This document shows, in pieces, positions 16,142 to 24,816 of a DNA stretch of 64,000 nucleotides (position 1 is its first letter; the number at the start of each line of letters is the position of its first letter). Origin of the DNA: a virus. A program made the translations under genes and the position numbers. Under the pieces are notes generated by a model, which did no database searches, was not told the DNA's origin, and saw only the letters and a list, made by a program, of their open reading frames with translations. The stretch is from the IMG/VR virus record IMGVR_UViG_3300035034_002798, positions 62,001-126,000 of that record. One strand, written 5' to 3'.

Positions 16142-17218
16142 GTGCCAAAAGAATTAACCGAAGAACAGCAAAAAAAGCTTAATTTAATTGAGCGTTACCA
16201 AGATATGATGAACCCAGACTATAACTCACCTTCCAAGTTAAAGGAAGAGAGAATTTCCGTAAATGAAGCTCTATCTACACCAGATGCTTCCGTACTTATT
16301 CCTAGAGTGATTGTGGGTGAATTAAGAGAGTCCGCAGAACCTAATTATATTGCAAGCGAGTTCTTTGATCAGGTGCAATTAACAGAAGGTAGAAGCATGG
16401 TATTTCCTAGTGTGTCAGCGATTCGAGCGCATGATATAGCTGAAGGTCAGGAATATCCTCAAGAAAATCTCGATTTTAATCAGTACAAAAGTACTGAAAT
16501 TCGCGTTGGTAAAGTTGGTCTACAGGTCAGCATTACCGATGAGATGATCGAAGATAGTCAGTGGGATACTATAGGTCTTCACATTCGCCACGCTGGACGG
16601 GCAATGGCTCGTTTCAAAGAGGAAAAGATTTACAATGAGTTTAAAAAGCACGGACACACATTATTTGATAATGATATCAGGGGTGAGCAGCCAGAAGCCG
16701 GTACTACAGGCTTAGGAAAAGATGGTAATCCAAACGATACTATGTCAGTAAATGACTTTATCGATATGGTATTAGCATTAATGGCTAATGGGTATGCAGC
16801 AACTGATATTTTAATGCACCCTTTAACATGGTCAATGTTTGCTAAGAATAATGCATTATCTAAGTTAGACTTAGCTGCTTTAGGTGGAGAAGGAAACGAT
16901 GTAACTTTATCACCATCTATGGTACAGGGTCGTATCCCAATGAACTTAAATGTTAACTTAACACCATTTATGCCTATCGATAGAGAGAACAAGAAGTTTG
17001 ATATGTATGTATTGGACCGTAATAACGTAGGTATTATGCTGGTCAAGGATCCACTCTCCACAGAGCGTTTTGACAATCCTCGGAGAGATATCCAATCAAT
17101 TAAAGTTAAGGAAAGATATGGCATTGGATTACTGGACTCTGGAAAGGCCGTTGTGTCAGCGAAGAATATCGCACTTGACGAGACCTACGAGGAGCCACAG
17201 CTAGTAAGAAACGTATAA
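16142..17218 (+). CDS. Major capsid protein (HK97-fold)
   Basis: A 358-residue protein begun at GTG after AAAGGAGGAAG. The N-terminal 40 residues are helical. Then follow the E-loop-like region (FFDQVQLTEGRSMVFPSVSA), IRVGKVGLQVSITDEMIEDS, the spine helix IGLHIRHAGRAMARFKEEKI and TDILMHPLTWSMFAKNN of the A domain. Length and position after protease and decoration genes are normal for HK97-type capsid proteins. A 75-base AT-rich leader with strong binding site suits high expression. Confidence 0.85.
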   Translation: MPKELTEEQQKKLNLIERYQDMMNPDYNSPSKLKEERISVNEALSTPDASVLIPRVIVGELRESAEPNYIASEFFDQVQLTEGRSMVFPSVSAIRAHDIAEGQEYPQENLDFNQYKSTEIRVGKVGLQVSITDEMIEDSQWDTIGLHIRHAGRAMARFKEEKIYNEFKKHGHTLFDNDIRGEQPEAGTTGLGKDGNPNDTMSVNDFIDMVLALMANGYAATDILMHPLTWSMFAKNNALSKLDLAALGGEGNDVTLSPSMVQGRIPMNLNVNLTPFMPIDRENKKFDMYVLDRNNVGIMLVKDPLSTERFDNPRRDIQSIKVKERYGIGLLDSGKAVVSAKNIALDETYEEPQLVRNV

Positions 17219-17257
17219 TAAGCTCTCAATACTAAATAAAAGCTAGGAGGAGATTAA

Positions 17258-17683
17258 ATGGCTAAAACAAGAGTCGGATTAGCTCCTGGTCGAGTTGCTT
17301 TTTATGACGAACTTACTGGTATACATTTAGGACTGCAGTCCCCTGTCGCGGAAGTGCCCGGGGACTCAGACTTAAAAGCTATTAAGTCGGGGTTAAGAGC
17401 GGGAACGCTCATAATGATAGAAGGCAATATTGAAGACCTAGAGCAAAAAGTGGAAGAGAAGGATGAAGATTCTAAAGCGGGCACCGAAAAAGAAGATGAA
17501 ACAGAAGATGCCCCCACTGACGAGTCTAAAGAGGCAGAGAAAGATACCTCGGAAGGCTTTACAGAAAAAGAGTTGGAAGATCTAACTGTTCCAGACTTAA
17601 AGGACTTAGCAAGAGAAAAGGATTTAAGCGGCTATTCAAGTATGAAAAAGGACAGCCTAATTGCTTTAATTCTTGATTCATAA
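17258..17683 (+). CDS. Small head-associated protein with SAP/HeH-like C-terminus
   Basis: A 141-residue protein preceded by TAGGAGG. Residues 1-60 are beta-rich; 65-105 form an acidic Glu/Asp/Lys linker; the last 40 residues (LEDLTVPDLKDLAREKDLSG) have the two-helix pattern of SAP/HeH/Rho-N DNA-contacting motifs, often seen in small genes after the major capsid protein. A head-completion or DNA-contact role is inferred. Confidence 0.65.
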   Translation: MAKTRVGLAPGRVAFYDELTGIHLGLQSPVAEVPGDSDLKAIKSGLRAGTLIMIEGNIEDLEQKVEEKDEDSKAGTEKEDETEDAPTDESKEAEKDTSEGFTEKELEDLTVPDLKDLAREKDLSGYSSMKKDSLIALILDS

Positions 17684-17693
17684 AAACAAAACA

Positions 17694-17719
17694 ATGGGGT
17701 CTTGTAAAAGAGGCCCCAT
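17694..17719 (+). terminator. Hairpin after capsid gene pair
   Basis: ATGGGGTCT pairs with AGGCCCCAT (9 bp, one T-G) around TGTAAAAG. Followed by TATATACATA, not a real T-run; likely a partial terminator or RNA-stability hairpin between head and fibre genes. Confidence 0.55.
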
Positions 17720-17749
17720 ATATACATATAGGAAACGAGGAGGATTTAG

Positions 17750-18736
17750 ATGGCTTTAAGACCGATTAACTCAAAGATGATCTTAGCAATTGAACCAAGA
17801 AAGATAGACTCAAATGTACCATTAGATACAGACATAAAGGTAACTTTTCAAAGAGATATGGATGTTAGTACCCTTAACACCTCCACGTTTCAGGTTGCTA
17901 AAAATAATGGTGAAACAATAGAAGGTCATATTAACTATGATGATAAAATTGCTTATTTTGTTCCAGAAGGTGAATTGGAACCAGACACTACCTATCAAGT
18001 AACACTTGTAGGCCAAAGTGATTTAGAAGAAAACGAAAAGGAACAAGGTATAAAAGACATATTAGATAACAGTCTTTATGGTAATTACACCTGGACTTTT
18101 ACAACAGAAAATTCAAAGACCATTGATCCCCCACAACTTGAAGAACCTTACAACGAAAGTTACTTAACAGAAAATCCAATAGAATTCAGCTGGGAGAGAC
18201 CAGAAGGCGCAGTAAGATTCGAATTACAGGTTGCAAGAGATAGAAACTTCAGAGCAGTAATCTGGCCTAAAAAAGATTCACATATATCCAAGGAGCACAT
18301 AACTCCAGATGTAGAATTTGAAGATGGGCAGTATTACTGGAGGGTTAGATCTATTGATTCAAGAGAAAGACCCAGTAAGTGGAGTGAGATCTGGACTTTT
18401 TCGATAGATACTCTTAAAAAGGGAAAGGTTACAGAACACGACGCTGATGAACCAGAAGTAATAGAAAGCGGGTATGTTCCAGCAAGAGAGCTTGCTGACC
18501 AGTTCCCAGAAGAAAGCGACTCCAACCTTGATTTAAACCTAGGCGCGATCGTCATTAAGGTTCTTGGCGAGGTTGACCCAGAAGAAGTAAATGAAAACAA
18601 TTTTAAGATAAATGGTAAGACAATAGGATACCGACAGGAAGATGAATCACACGGCAGAGTAGAAGGAACAATATCTGTTTTTTATAAGGATGGGCTCAGT
18701 CATATAATATTCCAACCAGAGCCGATCACGGAGTAA
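17750..18736 (+). CDS. Ig-like/fibronectin-type virion protein
   Basis: A 328-residue protein with CGAGGAGG before the ATG. Residues 10-120 match a bacterial Ig-like (SbsA/Big_5) domain: PLDTDIKVTFQRDMD, then LEPDTTYQVTLVG and YTWTFTTE. Residues 125-225 are fibronectin III-like (NPIEFSWERPEGAVRFELQV, YYWRVRSID, WSEIWTFSID). The remainder is beta-rich. Such modules are found on tail or capsid surfaces and bind cell-wall polymers or sugars. Confidence 0.75.
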   Translation: MALRPINSKMILAIEPRKIDSNVPLDTDIKVTFQRDMDVSTLNTSTFQVAKNNGETIEGHINYDDKIAYFVPEGELEPDTTYQVTLVGQSDLEENEKEQGIKDILDNSLYGNYTWTFTTENSKTIDPPQLEEPYNESYLTENPIEFSWERPEGAVRFELQVARDRNFRAVIWPKKDSHISKEHITPDVEFEDGQYYWRVRSIDSRERPSKWSEIWTFSIDTLKKGKVTEHDADEPEVIESGYVPARELADQFPEESDSNLDLNLGAIVIKVLGEVDPEEVNENNFKINGKTIGYRQEDESHGRVEGTISVFYKDGLSHIIFQPEPITE

Positions 18737-18748
18737 AGGAGGATCTAA

Positions 18749-21700
18749 ATGGCAATTAATATACAAGGTGGCACCGAAGATCCAAAAAAAGTTTTGTTAG
18801 AATTTAAAGGCAATCAAGCCGAAATATCAGAAGATGGAGCCATTAAAGTTGACAGTACTCACACTATACAGGAAGTATCGGGTAGTGTTGATATAAATAG
18901 TCCTGTTGACATAAATGACCCAATTGAGACGAAAGAGCTCAATACAATAAGAAGTATAGAGTCAATGCCACCGGTTAAGATAGACGGTGCTCAAAACATA
19001 GTTAAAGCTGAGATAGATCAGCCCATTACTGTAAAACAAAATGATACGGTTTTATCAAGAATAGTTAATTCAAAAGTGCCGGTTGAAGGGGAAGTATCTG
19101 TAAGCAATATCCCGATACCACTTAATGCTGGTAAAGATGCTGTTAAGATTGATGGCAGTATTGATGTTAATAATCTGCCCGCAGTCCAGGAAGTTGATGG
19201 TACAGTAACTATCAAACAGGAAACTGGTGACAGATTAAAGGTTGACGCTAATATAGGTAACACCCCATTACCAGTGAGTACAGGTACAAACTCTCTGGAT
19301 ATAGATGGTGAGGTTAGATTAAAGCCAGGAGACGAGCTTATTGGTTCGGTTAATATAAACGGAAGACCTACTGTTGATGTTGGCAATCTCGCAAAAGATG
19401 CTAATGATCACCTTCAGGTGGATATAGTATCACAGCCTACTATTACTTTTGATGAAGTAAAAATAAATCCAGACTGGAATGGAGTAACAGTAACCAATTT
19501 TCCAGATATCCAAACAGTTAATCTTAAAGAAAATACCGTAAGACTCCCAACTTCAATACAGGAAAACTTAAAAAGTGTAACAGCAGAAGTTTCAAACATA
19601 GTAAAAGTAAAAGACCTTTCAGATAATAAGCATGTTGATGTAAATAACTGGCCGGCAGTACAGGATATAAGAGGAGAGGTTACACTACCAAGTGATATGG
19701 TGGATGACCTTAAAGTAGTACAGGTCGATAACTTCCCTGCAGTCCAGGATGTATCAATACCAGATGCTCACTTAGATTCTCTAGGTAGATGGATGGTTAA
19801 GGTAGATAAAATGCCTGCTATCACAATTGATGATTCCACGCCTATTAAAGTAGATACAGAGCTTACGGTCGAAAATGCCCAGGTTAATTTAGATAATCTA
19901 AAAAGTGTTGATGTAATAGATACATTGACTTCTATAACCAACCCGGTACCGATAGATGATGCAGAACCGATCAAAGTAGATGTAATAGGTATTGACCAGG
20001 TAACCTTTACTAACAGCTATTTAGATACTCATGAACAGAATGCATACGACGATATAAACGATAGATTTAAAGTGACTGTAGAAGAAGATCTTACAGGTCT
20101 AAGAAATGTAAATGTAGTGAATGAGTTATTGGATGTGAATGTTACAAATATTCCTGCAGTCCAGACTGTTGATGCTACTGGATTAGATATAAGAAATCTA
20201 ACAGCAGCACAGGATCATGTTAGTGCACAGATACTTAATAGCTCGCTTACGGTAGATAACGGTACACAACCTTTAGAAGTTACTGGAATGGTGGATGTAA
20301 ATAACTTCCCCAATGTTTATCCAATAACAAATGACGGTTCACCAATATCTATAGAAGGAACAGTAAATTCTAAGATAGTCAGTGCTCCTACAATAGAGGT
20401 TGCACCTGATTTAATGAAAGATCCTTTTCCTGTAGTTGGAACAGATTTTGATATCAGATCTCTTACAGCACTGGAAGATACTATAAGTGTTGAAGGGGGA
20501 AACACAAACCCTGTTAATATAGCTGGAGATGTAAGAGTAGAAAATCTCCCTGCAAATCAGGACGTAAAGGTGACCAACATCTCCCTGGACGCAAATAATC
20601 ATGTCCAGGCGGATTTATTATCGCTGCCGGCTGTAGAATTACATGCTGATACGCTGGCAGCCCTTGAAAATACCACAGTAACAGTTGACAATATACCATC
20701 AAACCAAGATGTTACTGTAACCAATATAAATCTAGACGATCTCGGCAATCAGCAGGTTGATATAGTTGATATGCCAAGCATACCACAGGGTAATAACATA
20801 ATAGGACAGACCAGAACTCTAGGGTATAACTACGACGAATTGTCTCCTACAGAAAATGAGATAAGAGTCAATGGAACTGGCGAGCAGTTTACCCATATCA
20901 TGAATCTACCCGAAGTACAAAAGGTAGACCTAAATAATGTAAGCCAGGACGCTGACAATAGGGTAAATGTAAATATAGACAATCAGCCAACAGTAAAAAT
21001 AGATGATTCTACTCCGATCAAAGTCGACACAGAGCTATCAGTACAGAACGCTGAAATTACACTAGATAATCTAACAAGTGTTGATACTGTTGATACTATT
21101 ACTTCGATCACAAATCCCGTACCAATCGATGATTCTACACCAATAGCTGTTGACGTAATCGGAATAGATACAGTTAATATCGAAGGCGGGATCTTAGATA
21201 CCAGAGAACAGAATGCATACGATACTGTAAATGATAGATTTAAAGTATCTATAGAACAGGAACCAGGAATAAGAGATGTAAATGTTACAAATACTGTACT
21301 TCCTATTGAGGGGACAGTAGAGGTTACAAATATTCCTGCCATTCAGACTGTAGATGCTACAGATTTAGATATAAGAGCCCTAGCAGCGGCAACCGATTCA
21401 GTTACTGCCACAATAGATAATCCTAGCTTAGATGTAAACCTTAATAATGGAATATTACAGGATGCTGCAGGGCATGGTCAGATAGATATACTAGATATGC
21501 CGAGTATAACTGGTAATGTAGTAATCGACAACCTTCCTGCTAATCAAGATGTAACAGTTTCCAATCCAGAAGCAAGAGATCTCGACGGACACCCGCAGGT
21601 CGATATAGTCAATACGCCAACGGTAAACGTACAGAATCTTGATGTTATTGGTTCAGAAACAGACCATTCAACAAGCAGTGTTCAGGTATACGGTAATGAT

Positions 21701-22132
21701 GGCACATCCAACCAACCTGTTGCTACAGATAATGAAGGTAGATTAAGAACTGTAAGCGAGCAAAATAAAGCACCTATAGATAAATACTTTGAGAAAACCT
21801 TAGATAAAGATGAATTTTCATATAAAGACTATGTAATTCCAGCAGGAGAAGAGTGGGTTATAGAAAACTTAGGGTACTCAATGTCACCTAAATGGGGACA
21901 CTGGCACGACTGGCATAAAGATTATGGACTGGAAATAGAAATGGTCTGGGATCCAGACGGTGTTGACGAAACAGTTAGAAGATTATCAGGTAACGGCAGC
22001 AACCCAGAGATAAACCTAAGACGCTCATTTATTGGAGACGGGACTAAAAAGATAAGAATAGTTGTCAGAAATAGAAGTCACGATGACGATGACCTTGTAA
22101 CTTCAGCCTGGTTCTTAGGCTACAGGAAATAA
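18749..22132 (+). CDS. Very large beta-repeat fibre protein
   Basis: A 1127-residue protein made of short beta-strand repeats marked by N-L/I/F/W-P-A-V/N-Q (for example NLPAVQEV, NWPAVQDI, NIPAVQTV, NLPANQDV). A larger unit around residues 360-480 (IDDSTPIKVDTEL ... NPVPIDD ... EQNAYDD) recurs around 750-870, so part arose by internal duplication. The last 115 residues are a distinct domain with WGHWHDWHKDYG, likely the receptor- or sugar-binding tip. AAGGAGG precedes the ATG. Composition and position suggest an adhesin or tail fibre. Confidence 0.7.
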   Translation: MAINIQGGTEDPKKVLLEFKGNQAEISEDGAIKVDSTHTIQEVSGSVDINSPVDINDPIETKELNTIRSIESMPPVKIDGAQNIVKAEIDQPITVKQNDTVLSRIVNSKVPVEGEVSVSNIPIPLNAGKDAVKIDGSIDVNNLPAVQEVDGTVTIKQETGDRLKVDANIGNTPLPVSTGTNSLDIDGEVRLKPGDELIGSVNINGRPTVDVGNLAKDANDHLQVDIVSQPTITFDEVKINPDWNGVTVTNFPDIQTVNLKENTVRLPTSIQENLKSVTAEVSNIVKVKDLSDNKHVDVNNWPAVQDIRGEVTLPSDMVDDLKVVQVDNFPAVQDVSIPDAHLDSLGRWMVKVDKMPAITIDDSTPIKVDTELTVENAQVNLDNLKSVDVIDTLTSITNPVPIDDAEPIKVDVIGIDQVTFTNSYLDTHEQNAYDDINDRFKVTVEEDLTGLRNVNVVNELLDVNVTNIPAVQTVDATGLDIRNLTAAQDHVSAQILNSSLTVDNGTQPLEVTGMVDVNNFPNVYPITNDGSPISIEGTVNSKIVSAPTIEVAPDLMKDPFPVVGTDFDIRSLTALEDTISVEGGNTNPVNIAGDVRVENLPANQDVKVTNISLDANNHVQADLLSLPAVELHADTLAALENTTVTVDNIPSNQDVTVTNINLDDLGNQQVDIVDMPSIPQGNNIIGQTRTLGYNYDELSPTENEIRVNGTGEQFTHIMNLPEVQKVDLNNVSQDADNRVNVNIDNQPTVKIDDSTPIKVDTELSVQNAEITLDNLTSVDTVDTITSITNPVPIDDSTPIAVDVIGIDTVNIEGGILDTREQNAYDTVNDRFKVSIEQEPGIRDVNVTNTVLPIEGTVEVTNIPAIQTVDATDLDIRALAAATDSVTATIDNPSLDVNLNNGILQDAAGHGQIDILDMPSITGNVVIDNLPANQDVTVSNPEARDLDGHPQVDIVNTPTVNVQNLDVIGSETDHSTSSVQVYGNDGTSNQPVATDNEGRLRTVSEQNKAPIDKYFEKTLDKDEFSYKDYVIPAGEEWVIENLGYSMSPKWGHWHDWHKDYGLEIEMVWDPDGVDETVRRLSGNGSNPEINLRRSFIGDGTKKIRIVVRNRSHDDDDLVTSAWFLGYRK

Positions 22133-22147
22133 CGGGGGAGGTATTAG

Positions 22148-22723
22148 ATGTTAGATAATCAAGTGATCGACATGGGATACTGGAAATTTAAAGAACTCTA
22201 TCAAGAAAGAAACTATCCCATGTGTTATTCAGAAAACTCAAAGGCTTACACGCTAATGATGTATGAGAGACACAGAGGATATAGATGTAAGGTAATAAAA
22301 AGCGGCTATGAAGATAGTTATATGACTGACCTAACAAGTCAGCAAGTAACAGATGTAGAAACAGACTTTAATGCAACCGGCAGCATCAAAGAGAATGCCA
22401 AGTTAGTAGAAGATATCACTAATGAGGCAGCTCTTGGTATAAACGTGAGTTCTTTTAAATACAATGCTAGCTTTAAAGAGAATCATCGTATAATCGATTT
22501 AGTACAGGACGATATCCCGTTTGAAGGTAAATGTAAATCGATCTGGTTTAAATCAGATAAAGATCTTAATTTCCAGATAAATAATGGTGATGTTATCTAT
22601 GTACATCACGGAGTAGAATATCAAGTAGAATTTGATTATAAATTAGTAAATCCAGTCTTTAACTTCACCTCTCAAAACGGTGATGGCTGGTTGAATTATT
22701 ACATTGATGGCGAGGTGTTATAA
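22148..22723 (+). CDS. Hypothetical virion-associated protein (191 residues)
   Basis: A beta-rich protein after GGGGGAGG. N-terminus MGYWKFKELYQERNYPMCY is aromatic; the C-terminal half (NINNGDVIYVHHGVEYQVE-like strands) looks like a jelly-roll or carbohydrate-binding fold. The gene ends exactly where the next begins. No family recognised; fibre-cluster location suggests a surface role. Confidence 0.6.
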   Translation: MLDNQVIDMGYWKFKELYQERNYPMCYSENSKAYTLMMYERHRGYRCKVIKSGYEDSYMTDLTSQQVTDVETDFNATGSIKENAKLVEDITNEAALGINVSSFKYNASFKENHRIIDLVQDDIPFEGKCKSIWFKSDKDLNFQINNGDVIYVHHGVEYQVEFDYKLVNPVFNFTSQNGDGWLNYYIDGEVL

Positions 22724-23212
22724 ATGCCAGTAAGAAAAACCACTAAAGATGTAAGTTTATCTGGAAAGTATATAGACGGGACAGAAAGACAGGCTAACAT
22801 TGACCAACATGGAGCTCTTAAGGTAGTCACCCTAAACTACAAGCCCGGACGAAATATCTTAATGAAAGGTCATAAATTCACGGCAAAAGCGGCCTTTGGT
22901 CCAGATAGTCCAAGAACAACAGAGCATGTATGGGAACTGCCCTACGGTATAAACCTGCTAGGTGGAAATTTTAAAATGAAGAACGCTACTGATGGAGATA
23001 AGATAAATATATCTGTAATATATCCACAGGAAGATGGTTCTGAGATAGAGGTTAATTTTGTAGAAGACCTCTTTATCTTCCAGGGCGAGGAGTACTCTCT
23101 TAATAATGACACAAGTTTTGAGTTACCTGCGGCAACAAAGATAAAGGTATATTACACTAATACAGCAGAAAAGACCAAAGAAATATTTTACAGTTACACA
23201 CTTTATAGATAA
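22724..23212 (+). CDS. Hypothetical fibre-cluster protein (162 residues)
   Basis: Starts directly after the previous stop, with GAGGTG inside that gene. Residues 5-35 ([19 protein letters not shown], then HGALKV) resemble the ladder repeats of the large fibre protein; the rest is a beta sandwich-like domain ([19 protein letters not shown]). Probably a fibre accessory or tip protein. Confidence 0.6.
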   Translation: MPVRKTTKDVSLSGKYIDGTERQANIDQHGALKVVTLNYKPGRNILMKGHKFTAKAAFGPDSPRTTEHVWELPYGINLLGGNFKMKNATDGDKINISVIYPQEDGSEIEVNFVEDLFIFQGEEYSLNNDTSFELPAATKIKVYYTNTAEKTKEIFYSYTLYR

Positions 23213-23223
23213 GGAGTGAAGCC

Positions 23224-23532
23224 ATGAAAGCATTAGTCTTGTCAGGCGGCGCCTTCAGAGGTGCTGTGCACATAGGTGCTATAAAGGCACTAGAGGAAGC
23301 AGGATACAAACCAGATATTATAGTAGGAACAAGCATGGGGTCCGTAGTTGGCGGGGCTTATGCTTACGGGTATTCACCAGAAGAGATACAAGATATATTA
23401 AACGAAATAAATTGGTTCAAGATGATAGATCCAGATATAAGAGGATTTTTATCAACAGTATTACCATTTTATGATCATAAAATGGTAATACTGTTGATAA
23501 AAATCCTCTTATATCTGGATCTATCATCTTGA
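23224..23532 (+). pseudogene. Patatin-like phospholipase, truncated at the palindrome centre
   Basis: Only the first 83 codons (to 23474) are genuine patatin sequence. They carry the oxyanion-hole motif [14 protein letters not shown] and the nucleophile elbow GTSMGS of the Ser-Asp dyad phospholipases. The catalytic Asp motif (DG-G/A), expected some 100 residues further, is missing because the frame folds back into its own antisense and stops at 23532. GGAGTG precedes the ATG. An intact patatin gene very probably exists on the real molecule. Confidence 0.85.
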
Positions 23533-23725
23533 ACCAATTTATTTCGTTTAATATATCTTGTATCTCTTCTGGTGAATACCCGTAAGCATAAGCCCCGCCA
23601 ACTACGGACCCCATGCTTGTTCCTACTATAATATCTGGTTTGTATCCTGCTTCCTCTAGTGCCTTTATAGCACCTATGTGCACAGCACCTCTGAAGGCGC
23701 CGCCTGACAAGACTAATGCTTTCAT
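23417..23725 (-). pseudogene. Patatin-like phospholipase, truncated (right-arm twin)
   Basis: Mirror of the gene at 23224. It shows GTSMGS and the glycine-rich oxyanion loop but lacks the catalytic Asp. The two copies converge tail to tail and overlap across the centre. Confidence 0.85.
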
Positions 23726-23736
23726 GGCTTCACTCC

Positions 23737-24225
23737 TTATCTATAAAGTGTGTAACTGTAAAATATTTCTTTGGTCTTTTCTGCTGTATTAGTGTAATAT
23801 ACCTTTATCTTTGTTGCCGCAGGTAACTCAAAACTTGTGTCATTATTAAGAGAGTACTCCTCGCCCTGGAAGATAAAGAGGTCTTCTACAAAATTAACCT
23901 CTATCTCAGAACCATCTTCCTGTGGATATATTACAGATATATTTATCTTATCTCCATCAGTAGCGTTCTTCATTTTAAAATTTCCACCTAGCAGGTTTAT
24001 ACCGTAGGGCAGTTCCCATACATGCTCTGTTGTTCTTGGACTATCTGGACCAAAGGCCGCTTTTGCCGTGAATTTATGACCTTTCATTAAGATATTTCGT
24101 CCGGGCTTGTAGTTTAGGGTGACTACCTTAAGAGCTCCATGTTGGTCAATGTTAGCCTGTCTTTCTGTCCCGTCTATATACTTTCCAGATAAACTTACAT
24201 CTTTAGTGGTTTTTCTTACTGGCAT
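23737..24225 (-). CDS. Hypothetical fibre-cluster protein, twin of 22724
   Basis: Identical 162-residue beta-rich protein with fibre-like ladder repeats at its N-terminus. It is coupled to the gene upstream (24226-24801) with no gap. Confidence 0.6.
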   Translation of the reverse strand: MPVRKTTKDVSLSGKYIDGTERQANIDQHGALKVVTLNYKPGRNILMKGHKFTAKAAFGPDSPRTTEHVWELPYGINLLGGNFKMKNATDGDKINISVIYPQEDGSEIEVNFVEDLFIFQGEEYSLNNDTSFELPAATKIKVYYTNTAEKTKEIFYSYTLYR

Positions 24226-24801
24226 TTATAACACCTCGCCATCAATGTAATAATTCAACCAGCCATCACCGTTTTGAGAGGTGAAGTTAAAGACTGGATT
24301 TACTAATTTATAATCAAATTCTACTTGATATTCTACTCCGTGATGTACATAGATAACATCACCATTATTTATCTGGAAATTAAGATCTTTATCTGATTTA
24401 AACCAGATCGATTTACATTTACCTTCAAACGGGATATCGTCCTGTACTAAATCGATTATACGATGATTCTCTTTAAAGCTAGCATTGTATTTAAAAGAAC
24501 TCACGTTTATACCAAGAGCTGCCTCATTAGTGATATCTTCTACTAACTTGGCATTCTCTTTGATGCTGCCGGTTGCATTAAAGTCTGTTTCTACATCTGT
24601 TACTTGCTGACTTGTTAGGTCAGTCATATAACTATCTTCATAGCCGCTTTTTATTACCTTACATCTATATCCTCTGTGTCTCTCATACATCATTAGCGTG
24701 TAAGCCTTTGAGTTTTCTGAATAACACATGGGATAGTTTCTTTCTTGATAGAGTTCTTTAAATTTCCAGTATCCCATGTCGATCACTTGATTATCTAACA
24801 T
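24226..24801 (-). CDS. Hypothetical virion-associated protein, twin of 22148
   Basis: Identical 191-residue beta-rich protein with an aromatic N-terminus. It lies between the large fibre gene and the 162-residue protein. Confidence 0.6.
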   Translation of the reverse strand: MLDNQVIDMGYWKFKELYQERNYPMCYSENSKAYTLMMYERHRGYRCKVIKSGYEDSYMTDLTSQQVTDVETDFNATGSIKENAKLVEDITNEAALGINVSSFKYNASFKENHRIIDLVQDDIPFEGKCKSIWFKSDKDLNFQINNGDVIYVHHGVEYQVEFDYKLVNPVFNFTSQNGDGWLNYYIDGEVL

Positions 24802-24816
24802 CTAATACCTCCCCCG

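Noticed and set aside
18749-22132. Antisense ORFs within the fibre gene
   Set aside because: They are Ser/Thr/Val-rich complements of the repeated coding strand and have no binding sites.
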